Shown piece after piece: positions 31,728 to 43,486 of a stretch of DNA of 64,000 nucleotides. Numbering within the stretch: position 1 is the first letter of the stretch; each line of letters starts with the position of its first letter. This DNA comes from Leptodontidium sp. MPI-SDFR-AT-0119 (taxonomy: Eukaryota > Ascomycota > Leotiomycetes > Helotiales > Leptodontidiaceae): positions 558,001 to 622,000 of the forward strand of contig JAHLEZ010000026.1 in assembly GCA_020726505.1 (NCBI GenBank). Reading direction: 5' to 3'. The notes beneath the pieces were generated by a model, which had not been told where the DNA came from, did not search any database, and saw nothing but the letters and a program-made list of their open reading frames with translations. The translations under genes and the position numbers were made by a program.

Positions 31728-32911
31728 ATGGCTTTGAACCAAAAAGAGACGGCCTACGTCACGGGTGAGCTTCTACCTTGCTGTATTTCGTGTAAAGTGG
31801 CATATTTGGGCAGAAACTCACTATCATCTGTCTCATAGGAGGTGCAAGTGGCATCGGAAAAGCATTGGTTGGAATGCTAGCAGAGAGAGGGTATGTTATG
31901 TCTGGTCGAATCGATTAGTCGATACAGAATTGGCCTCGCATTCGAGTATTACTTTTACAAGACGCACGAGCTGACCGCGGACCGTTTCAACACAGGATAA
32001 GAGTTTGTATCGCCGACTTCAACATCGAAGCTGCAGAGAAAGTAGCATCCGAGCTGAACCAAAAGAGCGGCAACGAAGATGTCTGGGCTATCAAAGTTGA
32101 CGTTTCCTCTTGGGATTCGCAAGCAACGGCGTTCGAAAAGGCTATCGAGGTTTTTGAGCGTATCGACTACGTGTTTCCTGTAGCGGGTATCGGCGAAAAG
32201 CGTGCTCTTCCTAATCGACCGAATGCGACAGGTCCCTTCGAGAAGCCGGATCTCGCTGTCATGGACGTCGATGGCACGGGAATGATATATACAATCTGGC
32301 TCGGTGTTCAACACTTCCGGAGACAGAAAACTTTGAATAGATATGGGTTCAAGGGGAAGAGTAAGTCACTAATTTGACTGGTACCACTGGTGTTGAGATT
32401 GGCCAAGTTCCAGATGCTCAAATGACTTTCGCTGATGGAAACATGCAGTCATTTGTGTTTCATCCATATGTGGAATTTATGTCTTCCCAGCAAGTCCAGT
32501 TTACTCCGCAGCGAAATAGTGAGTTCAGCCAAATTGATCCGAGTCGAGGGCCGTGCTAATATGGATCACAGTGCTGTAGTGGGATTCGTCCGAACTTACG
32601 GAGTGATCATAGCACAAGAGAACATCACACTCAATGCTGTTTGCCCAGGCATAGTTGAGACGGGCATTTCTGCACATGCACCCTGGTATCACGCGGAGGC
32701 TAGAAAAAGAGGCTGCTTGGTAGAAATGTCCCAGATCATGGATGCGTTCTCTATGCTTATGGGTGGCGAGAAGATGAGCGGGCAGTGTGTGGAAGTCGTA
32801 GCGAAGCATGGTGCGAGAGTTGTTAACTTTCCTCCGGCAAGCAAAGAGAGCGACATCGGTGGGGAAATCAGCTACAAAAGGAATCGACCCTTCCACGATC
32901 CAGTCGAATGA
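31728..32911 (+). CDS. Short-chain dehydrogenase/reductase
   Basis: Five exons (31728-31764, 31839-31890, 31996-32360, 32449-32518, 32572-32911) give 287 aa. Intron 1 splits Thr-Gly-Gly-Ala-Ser-Gly-Ile-Gly; Cys-Ile-Ala-Asp-Phe after beta-2 suggests NAD(H). The loop usually reading Asn-Ala-Gly is Val-Ala-Gly here. The active site Tyr-Ser-Ala-Ala-Lys is complete, with Ser-Ser upstream; Pro-Gly-Ile-Val-Glu-Thr follows. It belongs to the fungal 15-PGDH/NAD-dependent alcohol dehydrogenase class. It is probably the alcohol-to-ketone or reverse step for a cyclic substrate; specificity cannot be read. Shares a promoter with aldehyde dehydrogenase 2. Confidence 0.82.
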
Positions 32912-34747
32912 GTGAAGCTCACCGCTTTGGATTGCTTTCATTTTATTTGTTTGGAACAGACTGAGCAGTGGAGTCTCACCAACATCTCTGTCAGTCCACT
33001 ACACAATAAGCAGTACAAGAAAGCTGTTTGTAATTAAGACCTTTCGCCATGCTCTTGCTGACCCTTGCCTCATTGGAAAATGATCACATCAATCAAAGTC
33101 TGAGCACTCATGCTCTTTTTGAAGTCAATGACTTGCCATACTCCCTGTGAATATTAACTTGAGAACTCTGGCCTCGTTGACGCTGCCAGTCATTTCTCTC
33201 GGCCAACATGAACTCAAGTCATATAAGAATATTAAAATCTACAAAAGCTTACTGTTCATGATAGCTAGATCGGCGCTACTGAAGAGGAGAATGACCGCAT
33301 GATCATTCTAGGAGCACAACGTAATTCCGTTCTTGGTGATTCCTGTATCTTAAGGCCCCCGCTTTGCTTAGGGGGGTGCTCGACAGTGCTTATCGATACG
33401 TCGCAAGAATATGTGACGAAGGAGAAGTCGGACAAGACTCTGCGAGTATGAATAAAAACGATCTGAGTAACTTGACTGTCTCCAGTAAGCCCAGCTGGGT
33501 GTTGGTTTCAGTGAAGCTTGAATTGACTGCCTAAACTACAGTGCTACGCACGCTGTATATAGGCTCCTTCAAGGAGCCTTAGGCTGCCGTATTACAGGCT
33601 ATTGCCACAGGCTTGATAAGCCTATACGAGCTGACACTTACAGGCTTGGTAAGCCTGAATAGGCTATTAAATCACTAATCTTACAGGCTGTCGGCCGCTG
33701 TAGCGGCTGACGCAGTGGCAAATATTACAAATCAACACTGGGACTGTATGGTTCCTAGCTGTAGCTGATTTAGATATTCGTTTCCAAAGCTCGATGCGAA
33801 GACTCGGACGGAAGAATTACCGAAGCATGACTTAAAGATGCAATGCCCAGGCAAATAATTTGAAATTTGGGCAGCGCAGCAGAATTTGGATCACGATCAC
33901 GATGTAAGGGAAAATGCCAAAATGGTAGGATTATGTTACACTGATACCCAGCGTTTTCGTTTGCGCCGTAACAGTCGATACATGCATGGAACTGTAGCAC
34001 TTAATGTATATATTTATGCGTAAACTGCAAGAAGTCTAGGATATTTGGAAAGCACACTGAATATCACTGTCGCTTAATCGAGACAAAATGGTCTCCCGGT
34101 CCATATTTGCAGCGGAAAGAGGAGAGCGCCAACAACAGGGAGTCAGTGCGTGCCACAGTAGTGAAGTAACCGCACCAGGGAAGATCGAGGTCTTGCGGAG
34201 GGAAGCAGTGCGAAAGTGACTACGTGGGGACGCGCGTCTGCTTTTGGTTTGAAGAAATAGCGCTCCACCTTTGAACTTTGCGTGGAATGAATGGAAGGCA
34301 ATAGACATTCTCCAGGGACAGAGGGTGAGAACTCTTGTCAAGTGTGTGAAACTTACCCGTCGCTGGTAGAAGCCACTGCGATTATTTCGGCCGAGAAGTC
34401 TCTCCTCAAAGTTTTCGGTCTTGCAGACAGCGGCATGCTATATCGCGAAGTGGCAAAATATACTAGAAACCAAGGGAGGAGAGACAATGTCCGGCGCTGG
34501 CGGCACGGAAAGCCTGTGGCCGCAACCCCAAACCCCAGATTTTCCCCGCAAGCCCAGGCTATCCAGCACGGTCTGGACCGCAATTTGAGTTTGATGATTG
34601 TGTACATAAAACTCCTCCTGGAGCCTTCAACGCCACCAATTCATCAAGTTCATGTGTTTGCTTGCTTGATACTTCTCTCTACATTTTTTATTTTGTCTCA
34701 TCTCAACACCAAATCAGGAGGTGGTTTCAACCACACCAGCAACCAAG
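32912..34747. other. Long intergenic region with a hairpin array
   Basis: 1.8 kb without a supportable gene; ORFs near 33770-34341 and 34291-34896 show no family match and overlap on both strands. The notable content is the cluster of perfect short hairpins at 33561-33707, described separately. The last 200 bp are the promoter and leader of the MFS gene. Confidence 0.5.
33561..33707. repeat. Array of four short perfect hairpins with repeated CAGGCT words
   Basis: Four inverted repeats follow each other: AGGCTCC-TTCAA-GGAGCCT (33561-33579), AGGCTT-GAT-AAGCCT (33609-33623), CAGGCTT-GGT-AAGCCTG (33641-33657) and GCCGCT-GT-AGCGGC (33694-33707). The word (T/C)ACAGGCT or AGGCT recurs between them. 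Loops are 2-5 nt. This looks like a subterminal hairpin region of a small transposon or a structured non-coding RNA; no matching end was found in the window. Confidence 0.6.
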
Positions 34748-36743
34748 ATGCAGATTACCAATATCTATGTTATTGCGGCGGTGGCCATTGCAGGTGGCGC
34801 ACTATTCGGTTTCGATGTCGCTTCATTATCTGCCCTGTATGCACAACACCTCTCGCTGTTTACTTCGTAGTCAATCCCTACAAAAGAAATTACTGACTGA
34901 TTCATCCTTCAGTATCGGTACTCCCCAATACAGATGTTATTTCAATGAAGGTGCTCCCTGCTCGGGACCCACGCCATCGACTCAGGGTGGCATCACAGCT
35001 TCAATGTCTGGTGGTTCTTTCGTGGGCTCGATTGCATCTGGCTTTTTCACCGATCTCGTAGGCCGGAAGAGATCAGTTCAATTCGGATCACTCTTCTGGT
35101 ACGCTGAATTCCCTTGATGGACCACCTTGAAGACATAGCGAGCTGACTGTGCCAGGATGATTGGGTGTGTTTTGATGGCTGCATCACAGAACATCGGCAT
35201 GCTTATCGCCAGCCGCTTCATCAACGGTCTCGCGGTGGGGATCATCTCCGCTCAGTTTCCCGTCTACATGTCTGAGCTTGCTCGACCAAGTCACCGGGGC
35301 ATGATCGTTGGCTGCCAGCAGGTGAGTGTTCTCCGAGTTCTTTCTTCCCCTTTCAGGTTGTCTTGGGAGTTGGCACTGGCCACAATCTTACCGATACAAC
35401 CATCCCCTCATTTGGAACTCATCACTTCTTGAAAGAGTAATACTGACTCCGAGCTCCTCCACAGTGGGCAATCACATGGGGCATCTTGATCATGTACTAC
35501 ATTGGCTATGGTTGTTCTTTCCTCGACGGCGAACTCTCATTCCGACTTGCGTGGGGTTTGATGATCATTCCGGCATTCATCATCTTCGCCGCCTTGTTCT
35601 TCATCCCAGAGTCTCCTCGCTGGCTTGCGAGCAAAGGCCGTTTGGAACAAGCTACAGAAGTACTCGCTCTTGTGCATGCTCAAGGCAATCGGAATGATTC
35701 TTTTGTCCAAGCTGAGGTCTTGGAGATCACAGAGACCATCGAAATGGAATCTCACGGTCAGGGTACAGGGTACCTGGCACTCTTGAAGCCGGACATGATC
35801 TGGCGTACTCACATTGGTGTTTTCACCATGATCTGGTGCCAACTGACTGGTATCAATGTGATCATGTATTGTGAGTTTACCTGAGATAGCAATTTGACAT
35901 CAGCTGACGATATGCACAGACGTTGTCTTCATTTTCAGAATGGCTGGGTTCGAGGGCAATAGTGGTCTTATTGCTGGTTCCATTAGCTACGTGATCAATG
36001 TACTCACGACAATTCCGGTCCTTCTTCTCATGGACCGTATTGGCCGACGCATACCGATTATCCTTGGTGGCATCGCCTTGGCCATCTGGTGGTTTACAAG
36101 CGCTGGACTCATGGCTGTTTACGGCCATGCAGCACCTCCTGGTGGATTGAACGGCATTGCTGAACAAAGCTGGGTCATTTCTGGCCCAGCATCTAAGGCA
36201 GTCATTGCAATGTCATTCCTTGTTGTTGCTTCATACGCAGGACTTGTTGGCCCGATTACATGGTTCGTCACCCTTGTTTATCCCTCACCTCCATCTACAT
36301 ACTAATGATGTGGCTCCAGGGTCTACCCACCTGAACTGTTCCCCCTCCGCGTACGAGGAAAGGCTGTCTCCGTCTGCATGGGAACCATGTGGCTTACGAA
36401 CTTTGCGGTGACCTACTTCATCCCACCTTCCTTTCAGAACATCGAGTGGAAGACATATATTATCTTCGGATGCACAAACCTTGCCATGGCGATCCATATC
36501 TTTTTCGCTTTCCCCGAGACTGCGGGCAAGACACTGGAAGAGGTTGAGCTGATTTTCAAGTCCGGCGTACGAGCATGGAAGACAAAGACAGATAGGAAGC
36601 GGATCGTTGCTTGGGAACACGGCAACGTCGACGCGGATAAAGTTGCCCAGGCGCTTCATATTGATATATCGAAGGGCCAAGGGGAGGTCGAGCAGGTCGA
36701 GCAGATTGAACGGGTTGAGCGAGTTGACATTAGCTCGAAGTGA
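34748..36743 (+). CDS. MFS sugar-porter-type transporter
   Basis: Six exons (34748-34836, 34913-35098, 35156-35321, 35465-35870, 35920-36262, 36320-36743) give 537 aa with about twelve hydrophobic helices. Sugar-porter marks: Leu-Phe-Gly-Phe-Asp in helix 1, Asp-Leu-Val-Gly-Arg-Lys-Arg between helices 2 and 3, Arg-Phe-Ile-Asn-Gly-Leu, Tyr-Met-Ser-Glu-Leu-Ala-x-Pro-x-x-Arg-Gly, Pro-Glu-Ser-Pro-Arg-Trp-Leu, Gln-Leu-Thr-Gly-Ile-Asn-Val-Ile, Asp-Arg-Ile-Gly-Arg-Arg, Tyr-Pro-Pro-Glu-Leu-Phe-Pro and Pro-Glu-Thr-Ala-Gly-Lys-Thr-Leu. A plasma-membrane proton symporter for a sugar, polyol, quinate-like acid or the cluster substrate is likely. The C-terminal tail has a short Val-Glu-Gln/Val-Glu-Arg repeat. 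Confidence 0.88.
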
Positions 36744-37441
36744 AAAGATGACAGATGCTACTTGTGGAAGCTGTACGTGTTACAGCGACTGTATACAAGC
36801 AGGGTCATGTCTTCGTCAAATTGGATTCCGATGGGTTACCGGTGCAACGTGTTCGAAAATTCGGTCGTTTGTAGAGGGCAAGGGCTGTTCAGTTAGTAGT
36901 GGCTTCGCGGCAACGCAAAGGATGATGGAATCGTTTTCAGTGTCTTCAAAAAGATGTTTCCTGGCCCTGTTGTCCGTATCTCAAATTGTGCGATTCCTGC
37001 AGTTGTGGATACTTTCAAACTGGGACTCGTTTCCAGAACAGGAGTCGGATAATAGTCCTTAGATGCTTGAAAGATAGCCTTTTCAATGTCAATGAGATCT
37101 CGTGACACTTGGAGAAGAAAATTGGGAAGTTACGTCTCGTGTAAGAACGAAAATACATCCAGGCAGTCTTCATCGCTGCATCCACGGAACATATCACATG
37201 ATTCTTTGACTTCTTTGACTGTTGGTTCCTTACTTGGAGGATATGAAATCGCCAGAGCGATGACAATGCAACTGAGCGAGAAGAGCTTCTAAGCACTTGG
37301 GTCACATCTGAGTGGTAGATCTACTTACCTTGACTTCCTGTCGAACATTTCACAATGCAGAAAGTCACGTGAGATTTATTCTGTAACTTCAACTGCGATG
37401 CACCGAAATTCTCTACTTACACTACACTAATCCCTCTCAAC
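36744..37441. other. Intergenic, convergent 3' regions
   Basis: Between the MFS gene and the minus-strand SDR. No supportable gene; ORFs on both strands lack motifs. Confidence 0.5.
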
Positions 37442-38269
37442 TCACACCAGCTCATGAGTTCCCACTGCATTCGCTCCCCCATCAACAAGCATATGTGCAC
37501 CCGTAACATAACTCGCCTCATCGCTCAGCAACCAAGCAGTCATATACGCAATCTCCTCACTTTCTCCAAATCTTCCTAACGGTGCTGATGGCGGTGGAAT
37601 AGTAGCCATATCTCTCCCACCCCTCATCATCGGCGTGTCAATGACCCCCGGCATAACGGTATTGACCCTGATACCCCTCCGACCGACCTCCATCGCAGCA
37701 CTCTTCACCATCCCGTTCGCCGCATGCTTGCTCGCCGTGAATATCGCACCATTTTTGAACCCGCGTTCCGCGTACATGCTCGTGATGTGCACAAAACTGG
37801 CTGGGCCCTCGAAGTAACCGGGCTGTAAAGAGTGCTCGAGCATGAAGTACAAAGCACGTACATTCAGGTCCATGATGAAGTTGAATTCGCTCTCCATGGT
37901 GTCGGTGATGAGCTGCTTGCCAAGGGCGTGACCGCCTGTACCGGCGAAGTTGGCGATGCCGTTCACTTTGCCAAATTTCTGCTTGGTCTGGTCGAGGAAT
38001 TTGCGTACGGCATCTTGAGACGTGACGCTGATGGCGTCTGCGAAGACTCGACTGCTTTCGTCTTTGGGCAACGAAGTGGTGTATTGTGAGAGGAGTGACT
38101 TGTTGATGTCGCAAATTCCTAGATTGGCGCCGCGAGAGAGAAGTAGTTTCGTCATGGCAAGGCCCATCCCTGATGCGGCGCCTGTGACGATGTATACTTT
38201 CCCTACATGTGAAGCCATGGTTTCGATTTTGAATTTCGCAGGTTGGATGTTAGAAACTGTGTATGGCAT
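37442..38269 (-). CDS. SDR-family protein with Phe in place of the catalytic Tyr
   Basis: Intronless, 275 aa from ATG 38269; a better family start is ATG 38218 (258 aa, Met-Ala-Ser-His-Val-Gly-Lys-Val). The cofactor motif Thr-Gly-Ala-Ala-Ser-Gly-Met-Gly, Asp after beta-2 (Ile-Cys-Asp-Ile) and the Asn-Phe-Ala-Gly loop are present, and the C end Gly-Ala-His-Met-Leu-Val-Asp-Gly-Gly is a classic SDR closure. The catalytic tetrad position reads Phe-Thr-Ala-Ser-Lys (TTC codon at 37741-37739) instead of Tyr-x3-Lys, so the proton-donating Tyr is missing while the Lys and upstream Ser remain. The protein may be inactive as a dehydrogenase, act as a binding or regulatory partner, or use another donor. 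The rest of the ORF is undamaged. Confidence 0.85.
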   Translation of the reverse strand: MPYTVSNIQPAKFKIETMASHVGKVYIVTGAASGMGLAMTKLLLSRGANLGICDINKSLLSQYTTSLPKDESSRVFADAISVTSQDAVRKFLDQTKQKFGKVNGIANFAGTGGHALGKQLITDTMESEFNFIMDLNVRALYFMLEHSLQPGYFEGPASFVHITSMYAERGFKNGAIFTASKHAANGMVKSAAMEVGRRGIRVNTVMPGVIDTPMMRGGRDMATIPPPSAPLGRFGESEEIAYMTAWLLSDEASYVTGAHMLVDGGANAVGTHELV

Positions 38270-39130
38270 GTACTGAGTCGGGTAGATAGAGAATATGACA
38301 ATGAATCAGGGTCAAAGGAGACGCCACTATCGTTGATATATGTTATACCAAAGAAAACCGAAGGTCATCGGAGTTTTCTTGCTACTCACCCCAAATGTGC
38401 ATATGTATCGAACGCCGAACGCTTTTGCTCCGCAAAAAGAGCGAAAGGAAACTGGGGAAAATGGACCGAGAGCCTCCCCCCCTTCCCCATCCTGCCTCGT
38501 ACTATTGTTCGTAAAGTCAAAACCCGGAGAGTCACTGTCCGAGATCATCCTTCACCCCACCCTTTTAAGCGAGGCTGAATATTTACAACGCTAACCACGC
38601 TAACCACGCCACCACGCCAATTCAGGCAGGGTTCGGAAACTAAAGACCACGCCACTACGCCAATATGCAGCCTGCTTATCCGACTAACTAATACCCATAT
38701 TCTTAGTTGTCGGAGTTAAGAAAGAAACTCAAAACACATATGATATTTTCCAGGTTCCAAGTTCTTGATCGGCCATTATTGATACCCAGTCTGCCGTGTC
38801 TCTGCCTCGGCTGCGAACCTAATCATGCAAAACTGCCCCTGACAGAAACGGATGACACAAATTTGGCAGGGCGGCGTGAACGTGATGGTGGGGATGTTCA
38901 GTCATTGGATATGTCTCAGCAGATGTTGCCCTTTCACTCAGTTTTGAAGCGCATTTGTTAATATGGTTTTGATGTCCCGTATGTATTACGTGATATGCCT
39001 GGTAGAAGGAAACCTACCCATTAAACGTCTGATATCTGGACAGGAAGGCATAACGGCCCAACTAAGGTCACCCGTCCTCGAACCCTCCTCCGTTTCTCTT
39101 GACATGGCCCTTGAACTTAAGCTCACTCGA
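38270..39130. other. Intergenic with short direct repeats
   Basis: The SDR promoter and cupin 3' flank. Around 38590-38665 the words CTAACCACG, CACCACGCCAA and CACTACGCCAA recur in direct orientation. CCCGGAGAG at 38524 is a CGG-type word. No gene seen. Confidence 0.45.
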
Positions 39131-39751
39131 TCACGAGCCTTCTACCCACTCTTCTTGCATCAGTCTACCCCCAATATTGACCGGCTTACAAGCACAGAGT
39201 ATCCCAATCAATCTGACTGGCTTATCTTTTGAGAGGTTTCTCCATTTGTGCATCGTGGCTCTCTGAATCACCGAATCCTGCCATCAACAAACAAATTAGC
39301 CTCAGTGTACATCCAGATTATATCCACATCTCTTCTTCTTCTACCTCCTCTCCTGGAACTCTGTTTAACATACCCCAACTTTAAGTTGTACCTTCTCCCC
39401 TCCATCCAAAATCATCTCCAACTTCCCCTCAATCAGGATCGAAAAATCTACGCTCAGAGTCCTATGCAAGACAGTTTCCGCCCCAGGTCCAAGTTCGAAA
39501 TAGGTCATGACAACGCCATTTGGTAAAGCGGTGTCCAATCCAGCATACGAAGCTTCGTTCTGAGCGGTATCTGTTGAGCGGAAGGCTCTCAAGTCTGTAT
39601 CGTTGGTAATATTGGCCGGGATTGAAGACAGAGCGTAGGCACGAGCCACGGTACCGTTCGCAAGAGGACGAAGGTAGAGACTGGTGTCGGGTGTGATGAT
39701 TGATTTGCCTGAAGGATCAAGAGATGTGAGATAGCGCTTGTACTGATCCAT
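39131..39751 (-). CDS. Cupin-domain protein
   Basis: Exons 39751-39374 and 39277-39131 give 174 aa, usual for single-domain fungal cupins. Strands and motif: a Pro-Gly-Ala-Glu-Thr-Val-Leu-His-Arg-Thr segment replaces the canonical G(X)5HXH(X)3-4E; Ser-Val-Asp-Phe-Ser-Ile-Leu-Ile-Glu-Gly-Lys-Leu-Glu follows, then the second motif in exon 2 with Gln-Arg-Ala-Thr-Met-His-Lys-Trp-Arg-Asn. At least His, Glu and His metal ligands are there. Proteins of this kind occur near oxidoreductases in fungal clusters and may be isomerases, decarboxylases or dioxygenases. The substrate is unknown. Divergent from the Zn2Cys6 regulator gene at 40552. Confidence 0.8.
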
Positions 39752-40551
39752 TGCTCTGAGCTCTGGTCAAGTATGACGTCCGTTCGATTAAAATTAAAAT
39801 CTTCAAATTCCAAATTGATGAGATCGAGAAAGTCGAGAAGTGAGAAATGAGAGAACAAGATACTAACAATGTATACGAACGACAAGACATGCATGTCTGG
39901 CCGGTAAGTGGATATCTGCTAAGCTTAGGTGTGGGCGCGCGGGTTCTCATACTCCTCAGATCTGGGCTTTTAACATGCCTTGACCTGGAACCATCGTGGA
40001 CCCCGCACCGAGACCCTGCATAAGTTACTTCGCACAACCCGCTCGAAGTATAGTACATCCCTTTGAATTTTTTTCTTTCACTCCAGAGTCCAGACTGTCC
40101 GAAAGGGGGGCTATTCCTATACTTTGCCTATCGGGCTTAGCCAGCTCGCTTGCCGAGCATACAGGGGCGCCAGCCTCTAGTTGTCCTTCCTCTCGCAATG
40201 ATTTGTCTAGTTTCACCGTCAGAACTACCAAACACCCCTGGCAGAATTTTGCACGTACTAGTATCGTTACGGAAAAGGGTTCAAGTGGCCAAGTTCTCGT
40301 CCCTTGTGTGTTGCGTAGTGGAGTGCGGGGTAAAAGATCAATGGGGAGACAACTACATTTTACTGGTCTCTGATCTCAGTCACTTTAACTCGCATCTCAA
40401 TATTTTTCACCACGCGATGCAGCACAACAGAATTCACGTCCCGTTGTCTTCTTTGCATGCCATGCGTTTGACCGCTCAACAGTATCATTAGCTGTACTAC
40501 GATTCCACTTGTATCAATTTTCATCGGCTAAACAATCTCGACGCTGCTATC
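39752..40551. promoter_or_regulatory. Divergent promoter: cupin / Zn2Cys6 regulator
   Basis: 800 bp between start codons with no supportable gene. Short overlapping ORFs only. A TGTCCGAAAG word lies near 40092. Confidence 0.35.
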
Positions 40552-42996
40552 ATGACTTCCGAGGTAAGACAGCAGCGGAGTGATAAGTCTCTGGGACTGT
40601 CCAAGGCATGCGAGTATTGTCGCACACGAAAGATCAGATGTGATTCTCAGAAGCCCCGTTGTGGCTCTTGTGTGAGCCAACATCGTGAGTGCGTCTTCAA
40701 GGAGCGAACTGCCAAGGAGAGGTAAGCAAACCAAAACTATGATAGACTCCAAGTAGACCCGTCTCCAGCAGTAATTAACGTACCCTGCAGACCAACTTTG
40801 GCGGCTTTGAACTCCCTGCGTAAAGAAAAGAAAAGGCTGCAAGAAATCATTGACGGCTTAAAGAACTCTTCACACGATGCCGTCGTTGCAGGTATCCTGG
40901 CAAGCTTCCCCTCTTCACTGGACCATCAACCCACCCGAACCTCCCCTTCGAACGATATGGCGGTGGCAGATATCATGACCAATATTGACCCATCGTTGGA
41001 GCATGCCCAGTCGTCCCCACAGTCGCATCTGCGGACAACCCAGGCTCAAGTTCAAATTCCGCAAGAAACGGCCGCAATTATCTCAACCAACAATCCCTCT
41101 CCACTGAACTGCGAGCAGCTGTACCCATTGCCGCCACAAACCCAACAAACACAGTCTTTGCAAATGCAACAGCAAGAACAGGAACAAAGCCAAAATCAAC
41201 AGCATGATCAGCAACAATTGCACGACCAACAGCAACAACATGACCAAGAGCAACATCAACAGCAACAAGAGCAAGATCAGGCCAGTCAGCAGCTTTCTCA
41301 TCCATTTGATCACGGACAAGCTGATGAGAGCGATTCGGAGACTGATCCTGATGTTTCTCCCTTTATTTCCGTTGACGAAGAAGGGAACCTCGCTAGCTTT
41401 GGGCCATCTTCTGCTTTACAATCTCCGATGTGCCGTCCATCCACAGTTCCGACTGTGTCGGAAAGGGAACACCAGCGGAATAGCTTGATTGCGAACGCGG
41501 TCATCACTCGACAACAAGAGCACGCCCTACACAGCCTGCAAGATCTGGACGGCGTGCCAATAGAGCTTGCCATACATCTACTCAACCTTCACTGGAACCG
41601 GCAGCATCATACCTTCCTTTTAACATATCGCCCCGCTATCATGAGGGATCTATTCTATGGAGGCCCATATGCCTCTAGATTCCTACTCAACGCCATCTTC
41701 GCTTGCGCCGCCAAATTTTCTCAGCGGCCAGACGTTCAAGAGGTTGCTGGCGACACGGCGACTTCGGGTGCTAGATGGTTTCGTCGCTGCGACCAGCTAT
41801 TGTATGAGGATAAGCTGCTTCTTAATCCAAGTATACCCACAGTCGTCGGACTGGCACTTCTCGGCTCGACTTACAACGCCCGAGGAGAAATCTCCAAGGG
41901 CTGGTTGCTGATGGGATACGCGCTTCGGATGGTGTATGACCTCGGTCTCCATATTGAACGGGTAGCTACCCCAGAGAGTGCTGAGGAAGCAGAGATTCGG
42001 CGAAGAGTCTTCTGGGGTGTGTTTGTTTGCGATAAGCTTCAGAGCCTCTATCTAGGCCGGCCAATTGCAATGCGCTTCGCCGATACGCATGTGTTACCTG
42101 ACTTCTTGGATGGCATGGAGGAAGGAGAACTTTGGACACCGTACATCGACCCAAAGATGCCCGACGTGGAGTACGAGCTTGCATTCGCAGGGACGCCTAC
42201 TCGCTCCGTGTCCTGTTTTCAGCAACTCTGCTCTCTGTCCAAGATTATGGAAAAGGTCATTAATAACAACTATGTGATCGGTGCCACGTCAGAAAAGGCA
42301 CGGAAAGGTCTGCGCCGAATAGATGACTCGCTCGAGAAGTGGATGGAGAATCTTCCCAAGGGACTTCAAATCCCCCTTGCAGAAGAGACCATGCCTCACG
42401 CACCCCCATCACCCAATATCTTCAACATTCACGCCATCTATCATACCTTGGTCGTTCTTTTGCACAGACCAATCATCGCGGATGGACATCTTTACGCAGC
42501 GAGCGACTCCCCGATGTCACTATTGCGATGCACAATCGCAGCCAGAGCTATCACACTGACGGTGAGAAAATTCCACGCTTCCTACAGCCTAAGGGGAGCA
42601 CCATATCTCATAGCATACGCCTTGTATGTGGCCTGTACCATCCATGTGCGAAACGCAGCCATGTTCGAGCAAACGACTGGCCAAGGAGAGCACTGCACAC
42701 TGCTGTCCTCCAGTTTGTATCTGCTTGAGCAGATCGGGGTACCGAATCCAGGCGTGTCTCGCCCAACTGCAATCATCCGCAGACTTATGGCTACGAAAGG
42801 GATAAGCTTAGTTCAGGTTGACCACAATTCATATCAGCTCAGCCAGCAAGAGACTGCGATGCCTGAAAATCTGCTTCAGGTCGACAACTTCATGGAGCTT
42901 GATTTTCCCGGGTCTCAGACAATTGCAAATTGGCTGGGAGATCCGCAGGATCCGTTCCGGGATGACCAGCTTTATGGTTTTATGGACACATTATAG
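40552..42996 (+). CDS. Zn(II)2Cys6 transcription factor with Q-rich segment
   Basis: Exons 40552-40721 and 40791-42996 give 791 aa. The zinc cluster is complete near residues 20-47: Cys-Glu-Tyr-Cys, Arg-Lys-Ile-Arg-Cys, Cys-Gly-Ser-Cys, Cys-Val-Phe, followed by a coiled-coil-like linker (Leu-Arg-Lys-Glu-Lys-Lys-Arg-Leu). Residues about 180-224 are a Gln/His/Asp-rich low-complexity tract, probably for activation. The Fungal_trans middle-homology domain starts near 270 and contains Gly-Arg-Pro-Ile-Ala-Met-Arg. The protein should bind CGG-containing sites in nuclear DNA and is the best candidate pathway regulator because it sits inside the island, divergent from the cupin and convergent with the monooxygenase. 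Confidence 0.9.
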
Positions 42997-43486
42997 GTTT
43001 GGTTTGCAATTTCTTCAGGTATTGACATGACCCCCCATTTAGACGGATCTGGTATGGACCATTCGACTGCCACACATCGGGCAGCTCCGGGTACGGTGCT
43101 GAAGTTGTCTTCTCTACAGGGGGTGTTTGCAGACGTACGATACGCAGACCGAGACATGTGCTTAGCACCTAGGTGTTGGTGTTGGTGTGTTGGCGTTCTT
43201 GGGCTCCCTAGCAGGCATCTTACAGGTGTTTATAGGCTCACAATCCATTCCGAGTCTCAGCTGAGAGGATACGCCCCCATCCTTCTCTGTACAAAATGAG
43301 GCTTCGTTCATAGACAGTTTCTCATAGACAGTTTGTCATCTTTCGAAGCGACAGAGCTATGGTCATGGGAAATTACGTGTACCAGATTTGAAAAAAAAAA
43401 AATGCTTCTTTCAATCACGCATGAATAATTTGAATGCAGCCCGTACGTGTCCCGCTCAACATACAATACCTCTCCGACTCCTCAGA
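42997..43486. other. Intergenic, convergent 3' regions
   Basis: Between the regulator and the monooxygenase. Contains an A-run at 43391-43402. No gene seen. Confidence 0.5.

Noticed and set aside
33561..33707. Possible CRISPR-like array from repeated CAGGCT words
   Set aside because: Units are not identical, spacing varies, and the host is a fungus; the palindromes fit a transposon or structured region.
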